Positions 25,048 to 32,723 of a DNA stretch of 64,000 nt are shown here, piece after piece (within the stretch, counting starts at the first letter, position 1; every line of letters starts with the position of its first letter). The position numbers were made by a program, and so were the translations under genes. Source of the DNA: Planctomycetota bacterium (lineage in GTDB: Bacteria; Planctomycetota; UBA1135; GCA-002686595); NCBI GenBank assembly GCA_014237855.1, contig JABACD010000005.1, positions 62,001 through 126,000 on the forward strand, given 5' to 3'. The notes beneath the pieces are model-generated. The model worked only from the letters and a program-made list of their open reading frames with translations, had not been told where the DNA came from and did not search any database.

Positions 25048-26118
25048 CTAGGCTTTCGCTGTCTTGCGTCTGGCAGCCTTCTTCTTCGCCGGAGCTTTCC
25101 TGGCCGGAGCTTTCTTGGCCTTCAGGCGGTGAGAGAAGCGCATGAGATCCACGACGCGATTCGAGTAGCCCCACTCGTTGTCATACCAGCAAACGATCTT
25201 GACCATGTTGTCGGCCATGGCCATCGTGGCCGTGGCGTCGAAGATCGAGCTGTGGGGATTTCCGATGATGTCGGTCGAGACGATCGGGTCCTCCGTGTAC
25301 TGAAGAATCCCCTTCAGGTCGCCCTTCTTGGCCGCATCCTTGAAGGCTGCCATGACCGACTCCTTGGTCACCTTTTTCTTGAGCGTTGCCACGAGGTCGA
25401 CCATCGATCCGTTGGGGACGGGAACACGCATCGCGCAGCCATCGAGCTTGCCGGCCAGACGCGGCAAGACCTTGCCAACGGCACGAGCCGCTCCAGTCGT
25501 GGTCGGGATGATGTTCAGGGCAGCAGCACGTGCCCGACGCAGGTCCCCATGGGGAAGATCGAGAATGCGCTGATCGTTGGTGTAGCCGTGAATGGTTGTC
25601 ATCAGGCCGTGGGAGAGGCCGAACTTCTCGTCGAGTACCTTGGCAGCCGGAGCCAGGCAGTTCGTCGTGCAGGATGCATTTGAGATGATGCGATCAGTTG
25701 CCTTGAGCTTGTTTTGGTTGACACCCATCACAATCATGGCGTCGATCTCATCCTTGGGGGGCACTGTCAGGAGCACCTTCTTGGCTCCAGCATCGAGGTG
25801 CATCTTGCACTGCTCGCGCCTGGTGAAGATACCCGTGGCCTCGACGACGAAGTCGACCTTGTTGGCTCCGTGACTCAGGTTGGAGGGATCACGCTCAGCG
25901 GTGATCACGACCTTCTTGCCGTTGACGGTGATTGAGTTCTTGCCAGAACGCACGCTGCCGTCAAAGCGACCATGGACCGAGTCGTACTTGAGCAGATGAG
26001 CCAGGGTCGCTGCGTCGGTCAGATCGTTGATTGAAACGACTTCACAACCCGGGGTGGTCTGAAGAATCCGGAAGACGTTCCGGCCGATGCGGCCGAAGCC
26101 GTTGATTGCAATGCGCAT
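25048..26118 (-). CDS. gap: Glyceraldehyde-3-phosphate dehydrogenase with Lys/Ala-rich C-terminal tail
   Basis: NAD-dependent GAPDH, 356 residues. The Rossmann start INGFGRIGRN, catalytic Cys150 in SNASCTTNCLAP, TTIHGYTNDQ, IPTTTGAA, VPVPNGSMVD and WYDNEWGYSNR are all intact. The enzyme core normally ends shortly after the last motif. Here it continues with about 26 residues made almost only of Lys, Ala, Arg and Pro (KAPARKAPAKKKAARR), a histone H1-like tail. Such a tail could bind nucleic acid or polyphosphate, or anchor the enzyme. The role is unknown. It starts the gap-pgk-rpe-accD row and is divergent from tilS. Confidence 0.96.
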   Translation of the reverse strand: MRIAINGFGRIGRNVFRILQTTPGCEVVSINDLTDAATLAHLLKYDSVHGRFDGSVRSGKNSITVNGKKVVITAERDPSNLSHGANKVDFVVEATGIFTRREQCKMHLDAGAKKVLLTVPPKDEIDAMIVMGVNQNKLKATDRIISNASCTTNCLAPAAKVLDEKFGLSHGLMTTIHGYTNDQRILDLPHGDLRRARAAALNIIPTTTGAARAVGKVLPRLAGKLDGCAMRVPVPNGSMVDLVATLKKKVTKESVMAAFKDAAKKGDLKGILQYTEDPIVSTDIIGNPHSSIFDATATMAMADNMVKIVCWYDNEWGYSNRVVDLMRFSHRLKAKKAPARKAPAKKKAARRKTAKA

Positions 26119-26357
26119 GCCTTAGAGAGTGGCCGCAGGGTGGTGGGCCTTGCTTGTTGGGCTTCCGAGGCCGAGGGTCGCTCATGATTGCGACTCCGGC
26201 CCACTAGGGGGGAAGCGGGGATGAGAGGCGTGAATCGTGGGTTCTTGGCCCAAGATCGGGACGACGAGGCTATCCAACCTCGCCCACGGGATCAATCCAC
26301 TGCACGGTCGAAGCCCTCCCAGGCTCACCACGCACTAGACTGGGGCACGTGTCACCG

Positions 26358-27404
26358 ATGGACCCAAGACTGGAGGCTGGACTGCCCACCTGGAGCCAGC
26401 TCGCGCATCAGGTCGAACTGAAGCACTCTGAGCCCGTGCTGGTCGCCCTCTCCGGTGGTGCCGACTCGGTCTGGCTCCTGCACTGTCTCGCGCAGTCCGA
26501 GGCCAGAGAATCCGTCATCGCGGCCCACGTCGATCACGGCTTGAGGGGCGATGAGTCGGCCGCCGATCGTCGATTCTGCGCGCAGCTCTGCTCAGAGCTG
26601 CGAATCCCCTTCCACGAGCTCGAGGTCAAGCTGGACCCCGATGCGACCGATCTCGAACGACGCGCTCGTGAGGCCCGCTATCGGGGCCTGGCCCGCATCG
26701 CCCTCCAAGAGGGGCGGTCAATCCTGCTGACGGCTCACCACGGAGACGATGCTCTCGAGACTCTCCTGATGCGCTGGACTCGGGGTACCAGCCTCTATGG
26801 ACTTGCCGGCCTGCGGCACCGTGCCCCCCTTCCCGTGCGGGTCGAGGGAGCGCAAGACCTGACCCTCGTGAGGCCCCTCCTGGACCTACGAGCCGCCGAC
26901 CTTCGTGCCGACCTGCAGCGAGCGGGACATGCCTGGAGGGAGGACTCCTCGAACTGCTCACGGCGCTTCACCCGCAACCGTGTGCGGCACGGCTTGCTCC
27001 CATGGCTCGAGCAGCATGCGGGCCAGGAGGCAGGGTCGCAGCTGAGGGCATTCCACGACTCGATCCAGCTCTTCGCCAAAGCCCTCGATGGTGCCGGTCA
27101 AAAGCCAATCTGGCGGGAAGGAGAGGGTGGCCGCCACAGTCTCTCCACGGGGGCCTTGCGCACACTCCCGGAGCTCGTTCGGAGCCGGATCCTCTGGCAA
27201 TTGCTCGTCGAAGCTACCGGACAGGCCCCGCGAGGGCCGGTGCTGGAGAGGATTGTCAGCTGCCTTGGGAGTGGCCAGACGAACCGCTGGACCCTCAAGG
27301 GAGCCTGGGACCTGTGCCTGACCCGCGATTCCCTGGAGCTGGTCCAGACCAAGCCCCGACCAAAGTCCGGCCCCACCGCAGTTCCAGGGGCCCCGGAGCG
27401 GTGA
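26358..27404 (+). CDS. tilS: tRNA(Ile)-lysidine synthase
   Basis: ATP-dependent N-type PP-loop enzyme that converts the wobble C34 of tRNA-Ile(CAU) to lysidine, so that it reads AUA. The 348-residue protein has the PP-loop VALSGGADSVWLL, AAHVDHGLRGDES, the TAHHGDDALETLLMRW segment and RPLLDLRAADLRA, followed by the substrate loop EDSSNCSRRFTRNRVRH. It is shorter than E. coli TilS and matches the forms without the full C-terminal domains. GTG 26349 is an in-frame alternative start three codons upstream. It is followed by yggS on the same strand. Confidence 0.93.
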   Translation: MDPRLEAGLPTWSQLAHQVELKHSEPVLVALSGGADSVWLLHCLAQSEARESVIAAHVDHGLRGDESAADRRFCAQLCSELRIPFHELEVKLDPDATDLERRAREARYRGLARIALQEGRSILLTAHHGDDALETLLMRWTRGTSLYGLAGLRHRAPLPVRVEGAQDLTLVRPLLDLRAADLRADLQRAGHAWREDSSNCSRRFTRNRVRHGLLPWLEQHAGQEAGSQLRAFHDSIQLFAKALDGAGQKPIWREGEGGRHSLSTGALRTLPELVRSRILWQLLVEATGQAPRGPVLERIVSCLGSGQTNRWTLKGAWDLCLTRDSLELVQTKPRPKSGPTAVPGAPER

Positions 27405-27475
27405 CTTCCTCCTGGGGAGTGGGTAGGCTCTTCCACTCGCCGATCCCTGCAGCCCCTGGTCGCCCTGATTCGCCC

Positions 27476-28225
27476 GTGCCCTCCACCCTGGAAAGCAACC
27501 TCAGCGAGACGCTAGGAACCATCACCGCCGAGGCTCGTCGCTCCGGACGCCAGGCGGAGGCCGTCAGCCTCCTCGCGGTGACCAAGAGCGTGGGGCCTCG
27601 CACAGCCATGGACCTGGCCCGCCTCGGCCAACGGGATCTCGGTGAGAATCGACTGCCCAGCCTGCTCGAGAAGCGTGCCGAGTTCGATCGGGCAGGGCTA
27701 AAGGTGATCTGGCACTTCATTGGACAAATACAGCGCAACAAGGCCCGTAAGGTCATCCAGAACTCCGAGGTCCTGCACTCGGTTGACACCCTCAGGCTGA
27801 TCGAGACCCTCAATCGCGTGGCTTCAGAAGAACATCGCCGGGTCAGTATCTATCTTGAGGTGAAGTTGAGCGACGAGGAAACGAAACACGGATTCAAGCC
27901 CGAGGAGCTGGACGAGGCGGTCGAGAAGGCCGGTGAGGCCGACAGCCTCGACCTCTTGGGGCTCATGACCATGGCCCCCCTCCCTGACCCCCGACAAGAG
28001 AAGAGCGCTCGAACGGTCTTCGAAACACTGGCACGCCTCGCCCGCGAAATGGAGCAAGACCCTTACACATCAAGTCGGTTCAAGGAGAACCGAGTTCAGC
28101 TCTCCATGGGCATGAGCGGGGACTTCGTCGACGCCATCGCGGCCGGCAGCGATGTTGTTCGCATTGGAAGCGCCCTCTTCGCCGGAATCAACACGGACAC
28201 CCCTACACCTGGAGTCGCCTCTTGA
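27476..28225 (+). CDS. yggS: YggS-family PLP homeostasis protein
   Basis: PLP-binding barrel protein of the YggS/PROSC family, which buffers free pyridoxal phosphate and has no known catalytic activity. The PLP lysine lies in LLAVTKSV. GENRLPSL, WHFIGQIQRNKARK, HSVDTLRL and the C-terminal signature LSMGMSGDFVDAIAAGSD with VRIGSALF are all present. At 249 residues it is slightly longer than usual. GTG 27476 is the most natural start. GTG 27401, overlapping the tilS stop, would add 25 unconserved residues. Its stop overlaps the kinase start in TTGA. Confidence 0.93.
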   Translation: MPSTLESNLSETLGTITAEARRSGRQAEAVSLLAVTKSVGPRTAMDLARLGQRDLGENRLPSLLEKRAEFDRAGLKVIWHFIGQIQRNKARKVIQNSEVLHSVDTLRLIETLNRVASEEHRRVSIYLEVKLSDEETKHGFKPEELDEAVEKAGEADSLDLLGLMTMAPLPDPRQEKSARTVFETLARLAREMEQDPYTSSRFKENRVQLSMGMSGDFVDAIAAGSDVVRIGSALFAGINTDTPTPGVAS

Positions 28226-31116
28226 GCGCGAATGCAGAGAGATACCTGATCGAGATCTGCGGAGGCGATCAGGCCCCTGCGGAGCTTCCTCGCTCCGGCA
28301 TGCTGGTAATCGGCAGCTCTTCGGAGAAGGCCGGCTTCTGTGTGTCTGGCCAGGGTGTTGCCGACGTGCACTGTGCTATTGGCAAGACCAAGGATGGCTC
28401 CTTCGCCATCAAGGACCTCGGCTCCGAGTTCGGAACGATGGTCAATGGCGCCAGGGTGACCCAGGCTCGCCTGAATCCGGGGGATGACATCCTGGTGGGA
28501 TCCATGCGACTGAAAATTGTGGCTGCCAGCTCGAGTTCGGCAACTGCAGCTCCCTCCCCCCCTGAACAGCCCCAAGCCACGCCTACTTCAAGGCCACAGG
28601 AACCTGCCCCCCACAAGAAGCGGGCAACCAGATCCGGTGCCTCGAAGTCATCCAAGCCCAGGATTCCCGGCTACCAGGTCAATCAGCTACTCGGGCGTGG
28701 GGCCATGGGCGAGGTCTACCTCTCCGTCCAGGAAAGTCTGGACCGGGAGGTTGCACTCAAGGTGCTCTCCAAGGAGCACGAGCAGGACGCAGCCTTCGTC
28801 GATAGCTTTCAGGCAGAGGCCCGGTCCGCGGCTGCCCTGAATCATCCGAATGTGGTCACGGTCCACGATGTCGGCGAGGCCAGTGGCGTGCATTACCTGA
28901 CCATGGAGTACATGGACCGCGGGTGTCTCGAAGAGCGAGTGGCGAAGGAGGGCCCACTGCCCTGGCCAATCGTCCTGGCCGCGCTCAAGGATGCAGCGAG
29001 CGGCCTGGTCTACGCAGAGTCACGAGGAATCGTGCACCGCGACATCAAGCCCGCGAACCTGATGCAGAACCACACCGGCGTGACGAAGATCGCCGACCTG
29101 GGTCTCGCTACCAGCATCAGCCAGGAGGACGCTCCCGATGGAGAGAGAAAGCTCTTCGGTACACCGCACTTCATCTCTCCCGAGCAAGTCAAGGGCGAGA
29201 AGGCAGACTGTCGCAGCGACCTCTACTCGCTCGGCTCCACCGCTTACCGCCTGCTGACCGGCCGCACCCCCTTCGAGGGCGCCAACACGCGCGAGATCCT
29301 GCGAGCCAAGCTGCGGGGAGAGACCACCCCGATTCGCACTCTCGCAGCGGATGTTCCCGCCACGCTGGAGGCCCTGGTAAGTCGCTTGATGGCGCTCGAC
29401 CCCGCTGACCGCTTCCCCTCTGCCTCTGCGCTGCTGCGTGAGATCGAGGGCTTGCAGACAGGTTCTGGAAATGAGGGAGGGCTCCCCGCACCGGCGGATA
29501 AGTCCAAGCTGGCCAAGGTAGGGATCCCTGCTGGACTCGTGGCCGTGGCTCTGATTGTGATCGCAGCCATGATGGGTGATGACACAAGTGAGGGGCTGGC
29601 TTCCGAATCACGTCAGCCCCCCCCCCAGCAGGACGACTCGACGGGCAGCCCCTTCATCGACACAGCTCTCGAGCTCGGCAACGAGGAGCTGCTGCCGGTC
29701 GACGAAACCGAGAGTCTGTCGAAGGACGACGACATCGAGGAGCGGCTCTTCGAAACTGCGGCCGAGAACGCCCTTCTCAAGCTCGGTCAGCGCGACCTCT
29801 CACCCGCCGAGCGTCGCGACGCCTTGCGCGAGCTCGCCAGGGAGTTCCTGGGGACGACCGCGGCATCCAACGCTATCGACGAGGCCAAGGAGATTGACAA
29901 TCGCCTGGCCATGGAGATGGAAGAGTCCGCCGAGCGTAACCAGATCTTGAACAGCATGATGGCGAGCCTGCGCCAGGCCGCAAACCTGGAAGACCCAGCC
30001 CTACGCCCGGGTAATTCCCTGCGGGCCATGAGGGCTGTCGCGGGGCAGGAAGCGCTCGCAATCGACAGCGCCTTCCTCGCAGAACGGGCCAAGCTCGAGG
30101 CACTGGTGATCAGCACAGGCCTCGATCAACTGGCCGTTGCGCGCCAGGAGCTTGATGACCTCAAGGCCAGCGGAGAGTTCGACACGCTCGAGATCAAGGC
30201 CAAGGATCTGCTGGGACGCTGCGACCTGCCGGCCTTCGAGGACGGAGCGGCTCCACCCCGGATCAACGAGCTCGAGGCCCTGTCAGTCGAGCTACAGGGC
30301 CTGCTCGATTCCATGGAGCTCCTGGAGGTCGAGTTCGCGCGCAACCTGACGGTCTCCGATCGAACCGCCCTGGCAGCAGGACTTGGCGGAGGATCGGGCA
30401 TTGTCTCATCCATCAAGCAGCTCGACTTCAGTGCGGCGGCAGCGAGCTGCAAGTCGCTGACGCAGGAGGTGCGCTCCCAAGAAGCTCAGTTGATGAGCAA
30501 GAACCTCCACGAACGACTGGTGAGCGCCTCGCTGGCCATTCCGATACTGATCGACAACTTCTCGAGCTGGCGCAGACTCAAGGTCGAGGACCCGCAGGAC
30601 TCGCGGGGCAAGCCTCGAGACGCAAGGGCAATTTCAGAGTCTGGGCTGGTCATCGATGATCGTGGCGCCTCGCGGGAAGTCCCCTGGTCAGCATTCGGTA
30701 GTCACACGAGGGCTCTGGGTGCGCTCTTCTCAAAGCGGCTGGAGCGCAACTACACGGCTGATGAGCTGATGTCGATCGGTGATCTGATGTACTTCACGGC
30801 CCTGGCCGAAACCGTGAATGAGGCGAGTGAGATGTTTTTCCTCACGGACAATGACGCCGTCTTCACCAAGAAGGAGGCCGAAGAACTCCCTGAGAACTTT
30901 GATCTCGCCCGCGAGTGGATCCAGGACGAGGAGCAGCTCGCCGCCCTGGAGATTGACCGACAGGCTGCCGACCTGCTCGGCGGTGCACTACTCTCTGGTA
31001 GTTCTGGCAAGTGGACCACGGCTGTAGGCCAGCTCGAGGAGCTGCTCATCGAGTACAACGACTGCCTGCTGGTTCGCTTCCTCTCCGACGGCAGCTCCAT
31101 TCAGCTGCCACGCTAA
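28222..31116 (+). CDS. Membrane-anchored FHA-domain serine/threonine protein kinase
   Basis: A 964-residue protein starting at TTG 28222, overlapping the yggS stop. Domains in order: an FHA-like domain at about 23-100 (LVIGSS, DVHCAIGK, DLGSEFGTMVNG), a Pro/Ser-rich basic linker, a Hanks-type kinase at about 151-413, one membrane helix at about 433-451 and a roughly 500-residue C-terminal region. The kinase has GRGAMGEVY, Lys180 in VALKVL, HRDIKPANLM with Asp274, DLGLA in place of D-F-G, and GTPHFISPEQ. The distal region is mostly acidic helices with low-confidence coiled-coil character and no known sensor. It would be periplasmic if the single helix spans the inner membrane. Confidence 0.93.
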   Translation: MSANAERYLIEICGGDQAPAELPRSGMLVIGSSSEKAGFCVSGQGVADVHCAIGKTKDGSFAIKDLGSEFGTMVNGARVTQARLNPGDDILVGSMRLKIVAASSSSATAAPSPPEQPQATPTSRPQEPAPHKKRATRSGASKSSKPRIPGYQVNQLLGRGAMGEVYLSVQESLDREVALKVLSKEHEQDAAFVDSFQAEARSAAALNHPNVVTVHDVGEASGVHYLTMEYMDRGCLEERVAKEGPLPWPIVLAALKDAASGLVYAESRGIVHRDIKPANLMQNHTGVTKIADLGLATSISQEDAPDGERKLFGTPHFISPEQVKGEKADCRSDLYSLGSTAYRLLTGRTPFEGANTREILRAKLRGETTPIRTLAADVPATLEALVSRLMALDPADRFPSASALLREIEGLQTGSGNEGGLPAPADKSKLAKVGIPAGLVAVALIVIAAMMGDDTSEGLASESRQPPPQQDDSTGSPFIDTALELGNEELLPVDETESLSKDDDIEERLFETAAENALLKLGQRDLSPAERRDALRELAREFLGTTAASNAIDEAKEIDNRLAMEMEESAERNQILNSMMASLRQAANLEDPALRPGNSLRAMRAVAGQEALAIDSAFLAERAKLEALVISTGLDQLAVARQELDDLKASGEFDTLEIKAKDLLGRCDLPAFEDGAAPPRINELEALSVELQGLLDSMELLEVEFARNLTVSDRTALAAGLGGGSGIVSSIKQLDFSAAAASCKSLTQEVRSQEAQLMSKNLHERLVSASLAIPILIDNFSSWRRLKVEDPQDSRGKPRDARAISESGLVIDDRGASREVPWSAFGSHTRALGALFSKRLERNYTADELMSIGDLMYFTALAETVNEASEMFFLTDNDAVFTKKEAEELPENFDLAREWIQDEEQLAALEIDRQAADLLGGALLSGSSGKWTTAVGQLEELLIEYNDCLLVRFLSDGSSIQLPR

Positions 31117-31153
31117 CCCACACCAATCGAGTCCCGCAGTACCCAGGCTCACC

Positions 31154-32029
31154 ATGTCTCCTTCCGCACTGGACGACAGCGTCTACTCTGCCTCCAAGGA
31201 ACTCCGCGGTCGCGGTGCCCCTGACCCGGACGTTATCTTCCTGATGGCCACTGGACTGGGCCTGCTGCCCTCCAGCTACTCAGCATCCTGGAGACTACCC
31301 CTCGATTCCATTGCAGGAGTTCCGAGAGCCTGGAGGAGCAAGACACTCCAGGCAGCCGAGATTCATGGAGCGACCTTCTGGTTCCTCGAGGACGCTCCAA
31401 GCGAGGAGGAGTTTCCAGGCAACGGCGCCAGGCTGGACGAGCCAGAGAACTGGGTCAGCGCCTTCCCCATCTGGCTGGCAGCGTGTTCAGGTGCAAGCCT
31501 CTGCGTCCACACCTCTGCGGGCTCGGCCCTCGAGGAGGCTGATGAGCCCCGCAGCAAGGGAACCCTGGCGCTGGTCGAGGATCATCTCAATCTGAGTGGC
31601 CGGACACCTCTGTTTGCCCTTGGCGAATCTCGCCTGGGACCACTCTTTCCTGACCAGACTCGCCTGCATCATGTGGGCTTGCGTCACCTGGCGCTCGGCC
31701 ATGCGGACCGGCTCGGCTTGAAGGCAAGCTCTGGTGTGGCCGCCTGTACTGCCGGGCCCGCGATCGAGACCATCGCGGAACGCAGGTTCTTCGCTCGCGC
31801 CGGTGCACACTTCTCGGTTCAGGGTTTGGCTGACCCGATGCTCGCCATTGCCCATGCGGGAATGAGCTGCCTGGCCGTCGTCGCCCTGATCGGTGACCAG
31901 GGCGGATCGGGAGATGTCGGCAGTCTTGTCGAACGTGCCGAGGAGCTAGCCCCCTCTCTCGAAGAGCTGCTCAAGACCCTTGGCCCCGACCTTGCAACCG
32001 TCGCTCACGAGCTACGCGAGGAAGTGTGA
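31154..32029 (+). CDS. Divergent purine nucleoside phosphorylase-like protein
   Basis: A 291-residue protein with the trimeric PNP/MTAP fold pattern: ATGLGLLP where PNP has G-S-G-L-G, EDHLNLSGRTPL, and AGPAIETIAERRFFARAGAH matching the family's A-G-P-x2-E-T-x-A-E strand. Several active-site positions differ from human-type PNP. The phosphate-binding G-R-F-H segment reads GATFWF, the Met-Ser-Thr loop reads SVQGLAD, and the base-recognition Thr-Asn reads Gly-Asp in ALIGDQGG. Substrate and even activity are therefore uncertain. It overlaps purN in GTGA, which ties it to purine metabolism. Confidence 0.75.
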   Translation: MSPSALDDSVYSASKELRGRGAPDPDVIFLMATGLGLLPSSYSASWRLPLDSIAGVPRAWRSKTLQAAEIHGATFWFLEDAPSEEEFPGNGARLDEPENWVSAFPIWLAACSGASLCVHTSAGSALEEADEPRSKGTLALVEDHLNLSGRTPLFALGESRLGPLFPDQTRLHHVGLRHLALGHADRLGLKASSGVAACTAGPAIETIAERRFFARAGAHFSVQGLADPMLAIAHAGMSCLAVVALIGDQGGSGDVGSLVERAEELAPSLEELLKTLGPDLATVAHELREEV

Positions 32030-32619
32030 GCTCCGACCCTATCAAGCTAGCCCTTCTACTCTCAGGAGGCGGTCGCAGCCTCCAAAATCTGGCTGAGAAG
32101 GTCGATGCTGGTGACCTGCAAGCGAGCATCGAGCTGGTGATCTCCAACCGTGCTGATTGCTTCGGTCTGCAACGTGCACGGGACCTCGGCCTGGCTCCCC
32201 TGGTCGTCGATGGAGACCGAAGATTGTCGCCTGAAGAATTCAGTGAAGAGGTCTTCGCCCGAATCGAGCAGGCACGCTGCGACCTCGTCGTACTCGCCGG
32301 GTTCCTGCGCTTCCTGCCCATCCCTGACCAGTGGCTCGGGCGCGTGATCAACATTCACCCATCGCTCCTGCCCGCCTTCGGTGGCAAGGGCTACTACGGC
32401 GATCGTGTTCATGCTGCCGTGCTCAAACGCGGTGTGAAGTTCACCGGCTGCACGGTTCACTACGTGGACAACGTGTACGATAACGGCCCGATCTTGTTGC
32501 AACGCTGTGTTGAAGTCTCCCCGGAGGACGACGTCTCCAGCCTCGCAGCAAGGGTCTTCGAGGAAGAGAAGCTGGCGCTACCCGAGGCAATCGCCCTGCA
32601 TGCCCAGCGGCACGCCTGA
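32026..32619 (+). CDS. purN: Phosphoribosylglycinamide formyltransferase
   Basis: Third step of purine synthesis: formyl transfer from 10-formyl-THF to GAR. The 197-residue protein has LLLSGGGRSLQNL for phosphate binding, VISNRADCFGL, VVLAGFLRFLP and the catalytic region INIHPSLLPAFGG with His, preceded by the conserved Asn. TGCTVHYVDNVYDNGPILLQ supplies the catalytic Asp. GTG 32026 overlaps the upstream PNP-like stop (GTGA). Expression is therefore likely coupled to that gene. It ends before a convergent terminator structure. Confidence 0.93.
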   Translation: MSSDPIKLALLLSGGGRSLQNLAEKVDAGDLQASIELVISNRADCFGLQRARDLGLAPLVVDGDRRLSPEEFSEEVFARIEQARCDLVVLAGFLRFLPIPDQWLGRVINIHPSLLPAFGGKGYYGDRVHAAVLKRGVKFTGCTVHYVDNVYDNGPILLQRCVEVSPEDDVSSLAARVFEEEKLALPEAIALHAQRHA

Positions 32620-32677
32620 GTCGAGATCAACTCGGGTGCCGAGGAGCCTCCCCTCTCCGGGAGAGCACTGGAGACGG

Positions 32678-32711
32678 GGGCCGCACGACGACTCCCGTCG
32701 ACGCGCGGCCC
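32678..32711. terminator. Bidirectional terminator-like hairpin between purN and the subtilase gene
   Basis: An outer 7-bp stem (32678-32684 with 32705-32711) encloses a 5-bp stem (32686-32690 with 32696-32700). It lies between two convergent genes, where a two-way terminator is expected. There is no strong T-run on either side. A second short stem, CTCTC/GAGAG, lies just upstream near 32654. Confidence 0.5.
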
Positions 32712-32723
32712 GTACTCGAAAGC

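Noticed and set aside
27002..27475. N-terminal extension of yggS overlapping tilS.
   Set aside because: The extra sequence is an out-of-frame reading of the tilS 3' end and shows no conservation pattern.
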